A stretch of DNA of 64,000 bases from Porites lobata (lineage: Eukaryota; Cnidaria; Anthozoa; Scleractinia; Poritidae): NCBI GenBank assembly GCA_942486035.1, contig CALNXK010000039.1, forward strand, positions 1,812,501 to 1,876,500, in the 5' to 3' direction. Numbering within the stretch: position 1 is the stretch's first letter; every line of letters begins with the position of its first letter. The notes beneath the pieces were generated by a model that saw only the letters and a program-made list of their open reading frames with translations, made no database searches and was not told where the DNA came from. Both the position numbers and the translations under genes were made by a program. This document shows positions 12,901-26,363 of this stretch, piece by piece.

Positions 12901-15900
12901 TTGTTTTTCACAAACAGTTGCCCACGCTTTTGGCAAGGCCTTATCCTTCACTTTGAAACACATTTAGCGCTGATAATGCGACACCTTACCCTTATTACCG
13001 GCGTTAGGTAGCACAAGGCCGTGCTCTTGATACCTTCGCTGTTGAGCTGTCGACATGGTTGTCTTGTTCGCTGCATTCTTCTTTCGTAGCACAAATGTTG
13101 TGGCATGGGTGCGGTGTTTACATAGTGGATCAGCGCTGTGAAATTTTGACGAATAAATTTGAAAGTTTAGCCTTTTGTTGGCTCTGTTTTGGACGTGCTG
13201 ATGAATAACTGTGAAAGATGATTCATTAGTTTGTTTGTCATGTTTTGAAGTCAAATTTGTTGACGAAGACTTGTCCGGGGATGATGTAACTATCAAATGA
13301 GCGTCAGAAAGGGCGTTCCTTTTTGCACGTTTCTTTAAAGCCTGAATCGCTGTTGCTAGCGCAAGACAATGAGGACGTTCTGGTGTAATTTACAGGGCAA
13401 GTTGAACACAAACAAAATACAATCGCTCTATTATGACTGGCTTGTTTTGTCGGACGCTCAAACAATGCAATCAAAACTGCCATTAGGCCTAGATTTTTGA
13501 CGGGTTTTTTTTATTTTTTATTTTTTTAATTGAAATGAAATGTTTTTAATTCGAATAAATTTTTCTTAGTTAAATTAATTCTTTCTAAGCTCAACTGAGT
13601 GCTTTTTAAATCGACAGGAATTGTAAATAATATTTTTAATGAATAGTTTTTTTCCTTTCTTTTTTCAAGCGAATTAATTGTAAATAGGATTTTAATTGTT
13701 AGCATTGTTGTCATATATTTGGTTTTTGATTTGCAAACAACACGATATAATTTGAGATTGGAAAATATTACTTATTGTTCTGATACTTAAATAAAGTTGT
13801 TAGGTAGTCGAATTTTTTTAAAATAAAAAATCGAAACTGTCATTCACTCCAGGTAGCGGCCGGCACCGTACCTTTCCTCAAACAATAATTCAAAGGAACG
13901 ACCGAAAAGATGTGACGCATTTAGTGTCACCATTAATTAGGAGCGAACTTGATAATGAAAGGCAAGAAATTATTGTATTTCTCAAGCTTTTTTTCAACGG
14001 ACCTTTTTTAAAAGAAGTTTCTGTAATACTGCAAAATATGCAAAAACCATCTTTTCGGTGTGTGGTGAAATTTATTTATCGGTAGAACTGTTTAAAAGAG
14101 TGCAAGCTCTTTTACAACGGACCTTTCTTCTTGATTTTAATCCCTCTAGTTTGCCTTTTGAGACTGAAAGATGCTTGCATCTCAGTAAAAGTAGTTTCTG
14201 TAATGCTAAAGGAGGAACTTAAACTCGACCGAAGCTATATGTCTCCAGGAAATCTGTAAAAACCAATTGTCTAAAACGAAAAAAAAAAGAAAATGTACGA
14301 ACTCGAAGCTCCATGGCTCCACAAAATCCGTAAAATCCATCTTTTCCGTGTGTGGTGAAAAGTTCTTTGAAAGGAAAAGAAATGCATTAAGGATTGACCG
14401 CTCGGGTGAATTTCATAGACGGAAAAACTCTTAAAAAGAGTAGCTGAAAATACGGATTTCAAGACTTGAATGTTTAATGATAAAACTTGCAGGCATGACT
14501 GACTGCTAACTGACACAGACTTTACGTGATGACGGAAAACACGGATTCAACGAATTTCCCGGAGACATAAATGTTTAATAAGATAACTTGCGGTCATGAC
14601 TGACTGCTTGAAAAGGACTCTTAAAAGAGTAGCGGAAAATACGGATTTCACGGATTTCCCGGAGATATGAATATTTAACATTATTCAAAATTTATTTGAT
14701 ATAATACTTCTCTTCTTTACTGTAAGTATCTTAACACAATTATATATATAATGCTAATAATAGTATAAAATGCTTAGCTCCCTATTGTTGTAATCCAGAA
14801 ATTTTGCTACCATGGTAACGTGACCTCACACTTCTTCTCTCTATTGAGGTCGTTCGTTGTAAGGTTAACTCTTAGAGGGTGAGATCAGAGCGTGCCAAAT
14901 TGTAGCTGTTACAAGACCATTTAGGAAACCCCAAATTAAGCTGGATGAGGCTGGCATGGATCGGTCGTGGTAGAAGAATTGCCAAAGAATTTGGCCTTTA
15001 AAATTCATTTAAAACTAGATGGTTGTTTGAAGCACTTTTTACAAACCGCCCGGGACTAAATTAAAGAAGTACTTGTTAGTATAAGCCATTATTTAACATC
15101 CTCTTTTCGCTGATTCTACGCAGAATAACAATCACGGTGGATACAATGTAAAAACTCCATGGGTAAGACAATTTTTATAGTATGGTTATATAAATTTAGC
15201 GAAGCCTAAAAGGGGAAATTCGCGATAAAATAAAGAGAATTATCAGCTTGTCAGAGGAAAAATTAGAAACCGAACCAGTTAAGAAGTCATTACGTCCGAA
15301 TTTACTAACTTGGTTTAGTTAATATACGAAACGGAGGATAATAATCATTTTTTAAAAAATAAAATGGTTTATCACTTAATGGAAACATAATGCACAAAAG
15401 TTTGGCCCTATTAATGAGTGTACAAGTCAACCATGATATGAAATTTCTCTCTGGGTTAGAAACCGGGCATTCAAAGTCTGAACTTCACGATCGTAGCTGG
15501 AGAGGCATTTCTTCAACCAGGCTGATTCTTGTTACAGTTGTTTAGTCCTAAACTGTCCAAAGTAAAATATGAAGCAAAACTGATGAAGATCTCAGCAATT
15601 TGTTCATTTTTAGTGGTATTGCCATTTTATCATTTCCCTTATTACACCCTGTTTGCCCCTCTCCTCTCCCATATTTTTTTCAAAGATCTCCTTGCTATTA
15701 CAGCCTTCCCAAAAAAGAAAATTGAAGACAATCCCTATACAAAACTTTAGAGGGCAATTAAGATGCATTATGTAAGTTATACTACTACATGAGAAATTTC
15801 TGCAATTTGATTGGCTTATAGAGCAGTGGTATTTCAGCTTATTTTGAAATACCTACATGTGAAAATTACAAACCTTTTGCGGGTAGTAGTATAAACAAAT

Positions 15901-15911
15901 AATAGCATGAT

Positions 15912-15945
<34 letters not shown>

Positions 15946-16383
15946 ATATTTCAAAATTGTCTCAATTACGTATAACAATTTGGAAATATCACTCGTGGTA
16001 TTTATGCCAAATATCACTACAAATCATGCTATTACCTATACAAAGACAAGTTGTCGGGAAATGAGGAGTGGCAAGAAAAACTTTAGACTAAATTACAATT
16101 ACTGCTATTTACTGACAAATGTCAAGGCTACTGCTAGCCATAAAAAAGGACAATTAAGGCTACTCAATTCTCCTGGAGTATTTAGGCCAGATGCATGTAA
16201 GTTAAACTTGTCTTCTGTTTTCGCCGGCGCAATCAGGCTCATGTTTTCCAGGAAAATCCTTAAATAAGAATGTCCGAGACCAGGTTTTGTAAGCCAGCGA
16301 GACTGAGGACCCCACCCAAACCCTTGTTAGTCTCGCTTGCGTAAGCAGCGAGACTGATAATCTTCAACGCGTTTAAGTATTGC

Positions 16384-16416
<33 letters not shown>

Positions 16417-16807
16417 CAAATACAAATCAAAACTGCTCAATAGATAAAGTCCAGAATCTGGGAAATGAAAGGAGGTACATATACAAAGACCCTCTCCAAG
16501 GTTCAGGTCAGAGGAATATTTCGTATACGAGAAATCCGAAGAAATGTTTTACCCAAACTTATAGAGATTTGTATGGAGACGCCATGCTGGTGCTCACCTG
16601 GATGAGCTCCAACATGGCGGACGGAAACCAACAGAAACATCTGTTACCGAGTTTTGCTACAAAAGCGTGAATTTATTCTTCGAGAAACTCATAAACATTA
16701 AAGTAATACTTTTTCTAATACATGAACTGTTTAGATAGCAAAATTTCCTGAAATAAGTCATTTTTTTAACCTACATGACAGCTCTCTTGGCCGTCATGTA
16801 AATGCCG

Positions 16808-16838
<31 letters not shown>

Positions 16839-19800
16839 CTCTATCACAAAACCAAGAACCCTTTTGAAGCGAAAATTTGTATGAAAATTAGTTTTCAGCT
16901 GCTCTAATGCATCGTGAAAGTAAAATCTCGGTGGGATCGATAGTTTTTTAGTTTGAATTTTCGTGACGTCATGTGAAAACCAACCATAGGTCAGCAGCCG
17001 CGCCAAAGTGTATGTTTTTTTAGCCGTTTTGGTCTGAAATAGGGTATCAATTTCGACCATTTGGGTCTGAAATAGGGTATGGTTGGTGCAAACTAGTCTT
17101 GAATTGAGTATGTTTTTAGAAGAATTAGCTACGTCTTCATTATTTAGCGATAAGACCATTTCCCTTTTAATGTTTACGCCAACTACCGTGTACGTGCCTT
17201 AACATCTTGTCACGCGCTCCGGTCACGCGCCGAGCTAGAGGGCTTCAAGTCTGAAATAGGGTATCAAATTTTGGATCAGGTCTGAAATAGGGTGGGGAAA
17301 ATCACAGATTTTGGTCTGAAATAGGGTAAGGGTTTCAGGAAGCGTGCCGCACACCCCACCCAATTTTTCTGGAGGTACCCCCCCCGAATTTTTGGTCGTA
17401 TTTAGGACACAAAAGGGAGGTCATTCTGCCAGGCGTTCCTTGCGAAGACCGTGGAAACGTGTCGGTCCACGAATTCTATCGCTTGAAAGCGTTGATTACT
17501 TTGAAACAAGTGAACACTTCTGAGTGGTCGAAACTTTAACTGTATGCAAATGGCTCTTGTGATGAGCATGTGATTTATTTTCGGCGATTATTGAAATGAC
17601 GTGCCACGTTAATCACTTTTTTGATATCTGGCAATGATGTAATTTCTCTGGAATCGAGGCCCTTCAATTTTCGTGTATTTATACACGCGTATAGCCTGCT
17701 ACCGCAGAGGTTCTTTCTCGTCGTCGCTAACGGGCGTACTAAATCAATTGAGGAACAAATTAAAAGTATCGAAGTCGATAAAGTAGGAAGCAAAAAACCT
17801 TTAGTGAGTAAATTATGTTTCTTGTAGAATTAATCGCCTCCTCATTTCTCGATCTAATCTCCAAGCAGGCGAGACTGAGTGCTGCTGTAAGCGCGTTCTT
17901 GTTTTAATCTAAGGGCACATATGTGACTTTTGAGGGAAATGCTAAGTGATTTTAGAGAGAAAAAAATCTTACATTGACTGTTTATAGCCTTATATGTACA
18001 CCCAGAAAATAGCAATCATCTTCGATAACAATTAAGAGCCATAATGGCTCACAGTAGATTAGGCCTGGAAAAAAAATTCTTGGAAAACAAACCAGGCCGA
18101 ATTTTTTGCGTTCGACAAGTTTACTTTACAAAATCTTGCCAACAAATATGGGTGCGTGTAAACCATCCGTTTATGCTTTTTATACATCACATCTGTTTGG
18201 GGTGAGAAAATATCGAATAAAGGCTTTTTAAGGTTCTGTAAGCTTATATCAAACCTCATACTAGGTCAGATCATTGTCTCAAATCTTAATACAAACTTGC
18301 GTAAACTAGCCTCATAAAGTGCGCTCGACTTCATGAAATTAGATATTAAAAAAACGCAAACACAAGAATTGGCTCATGCTTACCATTCGAGATGCAGCTC
18401 CTGAAAGCTATCAAGTAGTGCCAGAATCTCTTGAGACTTTTCAACCCTCTTACGCATCCAGCAAGGCGAAAAACGAAAACGATGCCATCCGAAATCGGAT
18501 TTCCGACTTTGAGAAGCGGCGCATTTCTCAACCAAAAATTCAATTCAAATGAATGTCATGAACAACAGGAGACTCTTGATAGCAGCTGTATTTCATTTTG
18601 CCCATCCAGTGGAAAAAGACAGTTAAAAACATCACAAGTTGACACAAAACTCTGTCAGTTTCAGCTGTCAAAGTAAACAAGTTTCAAGATGCTGTATAAA
18701 TCTTCCGCATGAATTCACCTGTCAAATTTTGACCAATCAGAGCATAAAAATTGACCGTAGAGCGTGACCAATGGGTGACTATGGTGAGAAAAGTGAAAAG
18801 CATCTGTCCTCCCTGCATGTATTTTTAAATAACTGGTTGAATGTTAATAGTGCGGGGCCGTAGTGACATAAACAAAACATATTTCATATGAATTTAAAAA
18901 AATATATAAACTTGAGCCTTCGATCATTTGAAAACTAGTAACTTGTCAACGGATAACTTCAAAAAAGTAGTTGACCTGGATGGGTCGATGCCTGAGCCCG
19001 CGATACCGTCAGGTGATACTGGTCAGCGGATACCTTGTTTGGACAGCTGACAATTGATCACAACAATGATGTGCAATCAGATTTCTCCTGGGCTCCCTAG
19101 CTAGAAAGTGTGAGAGTTACATTGGTATGCCTGTTGTGCGGACGGACGGTCGGGCGGTCGGTGTACGGTCATGTGATTACCAATTTTCTCGGATGGGTAG
19201 TTTACCACATTTTCTTACCCATGGTGCTCCGCTGAAAAGGCATTCCCAGCTAAATCAGTTATTTTTAACCCTCCTTCAATGTGTTCAGTTCTAGTCTATC
19301 GTGTTCATTTAGCTATCGTGTTCATTTCCCATTTATAATTCTCTCCGTATCATAAAACAGTGATTTGAAATCAGCGCTAGCGTTAGAACTTGGCTTCTAT
19401 GGTCTGCTAAATTTCTAGATTTCTTCTTGACCGCATGGAGCAAAGTTTTCCTGAAGGCATCATTTAGTCTTTCTTACCCTTTTTTGTCTAATTTGGTTAC
19501 ATGGGTGAAACGAGACGTTAAGGTAATCGATACTGGGTGGTAAAGAGTCTCTGGCCTCAGAAAGTAGGTTCCAGGAGCCAAATTTATTCGGGGAGAGTAA
19601 AATTTATTTTGATTTTTGACCATCCCACAGACTTTGCTTTGAAAAAAAAAATGAAAATTGCTTTGAAGGCAAGCCCTTCATCTGTCTTTTCCAAGACGCT
19701 GGTCTACCTACATCTGGGATCTGAGAAACGAGCGTAGACATTCCATACTGCTTCTGATTGGTCGTACCGCGTGGGAAATTTGCTTCAACCAATCAGAAAC

Positions 19801-22800
19801 ACTATTCAAATCTGGGTAATGAAGCGTCATCTGCGCCCGTGTCTCAGACGTAATTTTGTGGGAAAATCAGTGGTAGCACCGAGAATTGTCAGCTGTTTTC
19901 TCAGGGGAGAAATGTTCTCATGTGTTTTACGTAGAGAAAGCGAGAGTTTCTCCGAGTAATTTGATGATGTTCCGCCCGTATTAAGTGTGGAAAGATTGTG
20001 CTTAGTTGTGGATAGTGCCGCGAAAGTGGTTAATTGTGTGATTTCTTCAAATTGTTGACAGACAAAATTCAGGTGTTTACAAGTAAATTGTGTACAAGTA
20101 TTTATTAAAAAAACGCTTCCTCAATGATTAGTTTAGGTGCATGTGTTTTTGTCTTAGAAAACCAATTCTCGGCTCAAGGAGGGTGGATTCTAGGGTCTTC
20201 TAGGTCTGTTTTTGTCGGGCATCTTGCTATAAGTTTAAGAGACTGAAAGGTCATAATTTCTGTGCTTTTCAAATGTTTATTTTATTGCTAAATCCCGTCG
20301 CTCATGCCAAGAGCAACTTTTCGTGTGTTGCCAACAATCAAGTGGTCGTTTTAAAGCCCTAGCCAGCGACTTTTAACTGTTTTTCATTCGCCTCAAGTGT
20401 TAAAATGTTAAAAAACACTTGAAATTTCTCTAGGTACCTTTTTGCAAATCCAGACAGACATATCTAAACAGTATCAGTAGTAAGATATTAAGTATTTATT
20501 CTGTAAACTAAAAACTGAAGGTAATGCGTCTTTGAAAATATTTCGTCGATAAACACCATCTCCGGTTATGGAAATGCGCTTCTTCCATAGAGCAATTATG
20601 AAAATTAATCGTCTTAGTCGCTCTAAGTTTATTCTGTTTGAATGAGAGGACCCTGGTCTGCACGCAGTTTGTAGACGGTTTCGTAATGCAACCTCCTTCC
20701 CAGGGTTCTCTGGAAGAGTAGAAGAGAACCCTCATTCATGATGGTAATAAACAATTATTGGATGAGGTTGAGCATGATATCGTGAATTATCAAAACCGAG
20801 GTCTGTGTTATCTGCCGAAGCCGAAGGCTGAGGCAGATAATACAGACACGAGGTTTTGTTAATTCATGATATCATGCGAAAACCGAATTCAATAACTGTT
20901 TTATTATACATTTTTTAAACAATAGGCAAAAGAAGACATTCATCTGTGGAAATGTTTCTGAGGAGAACACTCCAAGGGGCTTGGTAACCAGGCAGACGTT
21001 GAACTTGACATGATAAATGCAATATCTGCAGCAGATATTGCATTTATCATGTCAAGTTCACAAGCTATTGTGAATCGATTGAATGCTGTCGACCAATTAG
21101 ATTTTTCATAGTGAGTCTGATGTATAATAATACTTGTTTATCTGTCATTTTCTAAATCAACAGAAATTGTACAAGGGTTCAACACTGAGAATTATGTGGA
21201 CGTGCCAGCATGGAACCGATTACTGGGTCTATTCAAACATCTCTATACAGGCATATTGCGGTGGTTGTGACGACGTCACAAATACAAATCACGAAACCCC
21301 CGAGGACAAAAAAAATTGTCCAGGTAAGATGGTGGAATGCTGCAATTGGAATTTGAATAGAATGTTTTAAAACGGCAAATAAAATAAATTCAGTCCTTTC
21401 TCAGGGAAAATCCAAATCTGAATTCTCGATTCAGGCAGATTTTACGTGTTTTTTTCAAATATTTTGAATTTAAAGAATCTTCCCTCCGGGCCGATCTTTA
21501 GCCGGGTTCTTAGGATTCATGATCGATACGTTTTTAGGGGCAAGGTTTCTGACCAAACTATATTGATATTATTGTTATTATCTTTTCCGTCACAGTGTTT
21601 GCTGGTGTTCTGTTTGTGCATCAGCCGGGCGGAAACCATGGACATGGAGCATCAGTCACTTAAGACAATCATTCTGTTCATACACTAAGTACCTGCCTGA
21701 GGATTCATGCAGATATTTTGGGTCTCTGTCACACTAGCTTTCTCTGATACTTTCTTTATGTTTTCTACCATATCCTTCTTTACTGTGTCAAGCGCACCAA
21801 CAACCACAGGGATCACTTCGGTTTTCATCTGCCATATTCTCTGTTTCTAGTTCTAGGTCTTTGTAGTTGCTTTTCTTTTCGTTTTCCTTCATTGCGATGT
21901 TTCCATCTGATGGAATAGTCATATCAATCAGTTTGCAGGTGGAATTCACTGAATCTTTAACGATGATGTCTGGTCTGTTCGCTGTTTTAGTTCTATTAGT
22001 ATTGAATCGCATGTCCCACATGATGGTGATGTTGCCTTTATTGTGCATCACAGTCTCAGGCTTGTGCTCGTACCATTTGTCTTTAATCTCGATATTATGA
22101 TCTTTGCAGATGCTCCAGTGGCGATACGCTGCAGCTTTATTGTGCCTGGAGATGTACTCTGTTTATACTAATACTTCTCATCCAGATACAATATGGTCCA
22201 CTGTCTTTTCTTATTGTGAACACACTTTGCAATTGCTCTTCACTTGCTTGCCACATATTACTTTCTGGTGGTTTTTGGTTTTTGTTGCCTGGTCTTGAGC
22301 TGCTACCAGTGGCTCGTCTGTTTCTTTTTTCAGATTACTTGATAACCATTTTGTTGGTGCTGACTGTGTCGACATGAGGCTCCTCTAAGATCTTTGGATA
22401 CTGGTCATGCAATGCAAATTTGTTTTCCCACTTTTCTTCTTTCATTGACTTCATTTTGGACTTGAACATATGTTTTAGGTATTTAGCATTTTCTCAGGCT
22501 GATTTAACTTCTCTCTTCTCAAACTCTGGCATTGTTACTTCCCTTTTGAACTTAGTAGCATTCTTAGTTATGGAATTTTTGGCTTTAGATCTTTCATGTT
22601 CAAGCACCTGCTTTGGATATTGCCCTTCTTCATGTGCTTCGGATAGTGACTAGTGACTGATCAATCGATCGACCGATCCATCGATTATTATCATCATAAA
22701 CATCATCATGATCATTATCATCATTACTGTTATCATTATTATTGTTATTATTAGTATTATTATTATTATTATTATTGTGTGATCCCCTCCAGTTCTGGTA

Positions 22801-25800
22801 TCTTTTGGGTATTCTCAGCCATGTCTCAGCAGCTTCCCGCGGCTTAGAGACACAACACTTTCCGCAAGATATGAGCAGTACCAAGTATGGGGATGGCTGA
22901 CAACTGTGCACTTCATAAAATATGTACCAGGCGTTTGCATTCTTCGAGATACTTCTAAGTGCACCAATCAAGATGGGTATTATACTGTTACTCTCGTGGC
23001 TCTGTGGATTCTTTTAATTTCGAGAGCTAGGTCTTGATACCTTTCCGACTTTTCCTCCTCGGTAGTAAGGATGTTATTTTTGGTCCGCTGGCACTGTAAT
23101 GTCGATAAATGTTCATTCCCGTGTGTCTTGTGTGTGTTCTACAGTTAGTGGAATATCTGATCGATTGTGCTTCAGGTTTTCAGCCGCTTGTTCGTAAAGA
23201 CAGTCATACCCCGAGCTCACTGGTCTATTCTATGCAACTGGAAGGGTTGATGGTCGTACCACTTTTCGATACACTCTAACCCATACGTTTTTAATATAAT
23301 ACCTCCAGTGTACTCGTAGAACCACCTTGTTGTGGCACTTCCTATATTCTCTCTGGGAAAGCTCCCTACATCCACTGACAGTATGCCATACCGTTTCAGT
23401 GGCGTCACCACATAATCTGCACAGTGGTGTCCCAGATGTCTTATCTATGCTGTACTTGACCGAATCTGTTCTCAAACCTTGTTCTTGAGGAGCGAAGATA
23501 AAGCTCTCTGTTATCTTCTTTTTAAAACAACATTTTGGAGCCATATCAGGGACATCCTCTCTGGTTACTTAGTTCCTCCTCTTTCCTTCTCCTCTTTTAG
23601 TACTGAAGATTCTATTCTTCAACAAGGATCTTCTCCTTCATTAAAACCATCTGCAGCATCCACTCCGTGCTATTCCTCAGGTAACCATGCAAGGATTTGC
23701 TTTATCTCTTTCTTTACATACTCCTCAACACCAATCCATCTGCCCCTTCCCTCCTCGGCAGATACATTCTGGCATCGTTACTGGTGTCTAGACTGGTGTC
23801 TGTCAGTCCTAGTTTTACTATCCAAGCTGACCAGCTCTTCCACAGTCCTATCCGCGATACCTGGACTGTAGTGTACCAAACCTACACAGCACCCCAGGCA
23901 TTGATGAGGCTAATAAGATTTCCACCATTCGATTTTGATCTACACAGCGTCTTAACTCGTCTGACAAATTTTGCTGTTATCTTGCCTTTTTGTCTTAGCA
24001 CTGAGAGTCTGGTCCAATTGTAAAATTCCATGATATCTGTAGGCCCCCTCCTCAACTTCCCCGATGTGCTGGTCATCGGATAGGTCTATTCCACTGCTGT
24101 CAACCCTCCCCTTTTCTAATTTCCAAGACAGCGCACTTTCTAGCCCAAACGACATCTTCATATCTTCTGAGAAGATCCTTACCACTTGAATAAGTGAGTC
24201 AAGTTGGTCTTTGATAGCTCCGTACAGCTTCAGATCATCCATGAACAATAGATGATTGATGGGTCTCATGTCCTTTGCCAGTCTGTATCCAGCTTCTTTC
24301 GCAGCACTAGGGTCATGGGCAACATGACTACGTTAAACAGCAAGGGTGACAGGGAGTCTCCTTGAAATATTCCTCTTCTGATATCAACTATCCGAAGCTC
24401 TACTTCACCTGATGTCAACTTTGTCTTCTAGGCTCCAGTTGTTCAAAAAGTGGATAGCCCTATCCACAGGATAAATCACTATCCGGTGGGTAATTATAAG
24501 GGAAACCAGTAGAGTTTTTCGATGGACAGAGATTTATTCAGCGGATAGCGCTATCCACTATTTTAACAACTGGGGCCTGTTCACCATGCTGTTGCTGATT
24601 ACAAAGATCATATTTATGGCTGCACCAACCATCTCCAGGCATTTCAGCATCCACGAATGGGGGCACCATATCATCTATCCAAGCCATTGATAAATTTGTC
24701 AGCTTTCTCCGGCAGTTTTTCACAACTGTTTTGTCTACAAGCAATTGATCCTTTGTTCCTCGGCTTCCTTTTCTACAGCCCTTCTGCTCATCATTTACTA
24801 ATAGTCCATTCCTCTGCAGATGTCGGTATAACTTCTCTACAATGATTCCCATCAAAAGCTTCCAAACCATGGGTTAGGCAGGCAAAGGGTGATAGTTTCT
24901 GGCCTGATTGCCCTTCGCTGGATCCTTTTGTATCAACACTGTTCTTCTTCTATGACTGGCAAACACAGTTTTGCAGGTGTTCTTGGAATCTAGTATGAAT
25001 GCCTGCCAGTTTCTTAAACTAGTAACTCTGAACTAGGTCAGGGCCTGCTGCCTTCCAATTTTCCACCTTGTTCACTCCATTTCTTATGTCCTACGTAGTG
25101 TGATTACATCATCTTAGTCTATCATTATCCCACTCCAAAAGGTGGTGGCTAAGGTGGGTTCGTGTAACTCTGTTTCACCTCGTTCTTTTCCATCTAGGGT
25201 TTCATAAAACACCTTCTGGTTAGTTGAAAACAGTTGGCTCTGTTCGAACTGTTGGCATCTATCGTCATTTCTCTTGATTTTAATACCTCCTTCCCTAATT
25301 TTCAGTCTCAGCAGAGCTGAAACATACATGGTATCCATTTCCTCGAGACGATATTTGTTGTCTCTTTGTTTTAAAGCCATATGTCCTCTTAAGAATTCCT
25401 CAATCTAACTAAGCTCCTTTCTCCAAGTACCAATGTTCATCTCGATCCATCTCTCTCTTCCAAAATGGCTCTTTTGTTCTTTTTCCTTTCCTCTCTTTCC
25501 GCTTCATTCCCATTCTCTCTGTTGCGACGTACATGTATGCAGCTGGATACAGTAACGAATTCAGTTCAGTGATGTTGTGCGTCTGAATTCTCTTGATGGC
25601 TCCATTGACTTTTCCAATTTTTGCTCTTTACTTTGCTGTGTCGCATGACCTCAGTCATGGTATCAAGAGGGCCTACTCTCTGATCTAGCCGCAGCACTTC
25701 TTGGATCCTGTCGCGAAACATCGAGTTCTGGGTAACCCTCTTCGTGTGGCTCTTCAGCTGGGGAACCAACGGGTTCCTCTTCAGCTCTTATATTATCAGC

Positions 25801-26325
25801 ACTTTTCTTCTTGGATATCAGGTGTTCTTGCGACGTGATGTAATGTTTCTGTGGTACTAGGTTCCGTAGTTTCAACCTGCTGGTGTTCAATATTTACCCT
25901 CAAAGCTATTTCCTCTTGTTTCACAGTCGCCAGCCACTTCTTGTCCTTAATCTGGCGTACGTGATCTGCAAGCCTTTTCTCAGTGACTTCTGTTACCTCA
26001 TCGTTGGTTTTACGAGTCTTCCACAAGCTCAGCAGTCTCTTTCTGTGACCTGTCCTCTCTGGTTCACTCTTAATGTAACACTTAAACAGTCGTTTGGTAA
26101 ACAGTCGTTTGGCCAACCTCTTCAGTCGTCCATGCCAACAGGTTCACGTCGTCTGACAGCAGGACACCTGCAGGTTGACGACCCTTCGGATCCTCCAGTT
26201 TCGTTGACGTCGTTAGAGTAAAATTCAACATTCGACATTCTCTCATAAAATGAGGTTGTGCCCTAAGGCTTCCACTAACCAGTAGTTTGCTCGTGCAACC
26301 ATCACTAGACGGATTGCTAACAAAA

Positions 26326-26363
<38 letters not shown>

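Noticed and set aside
16380..16670. 96-codon + frame
   Set aside because: The same frame is repeated at 54538-54735 on the other strand within a dispersed repeat, so it is not a host gene.
23479..24023. + strand frames of 108-130 codons in intron 3
   Set aside because: They are antisense to the LINE reverse transcriptase and CCHC region.
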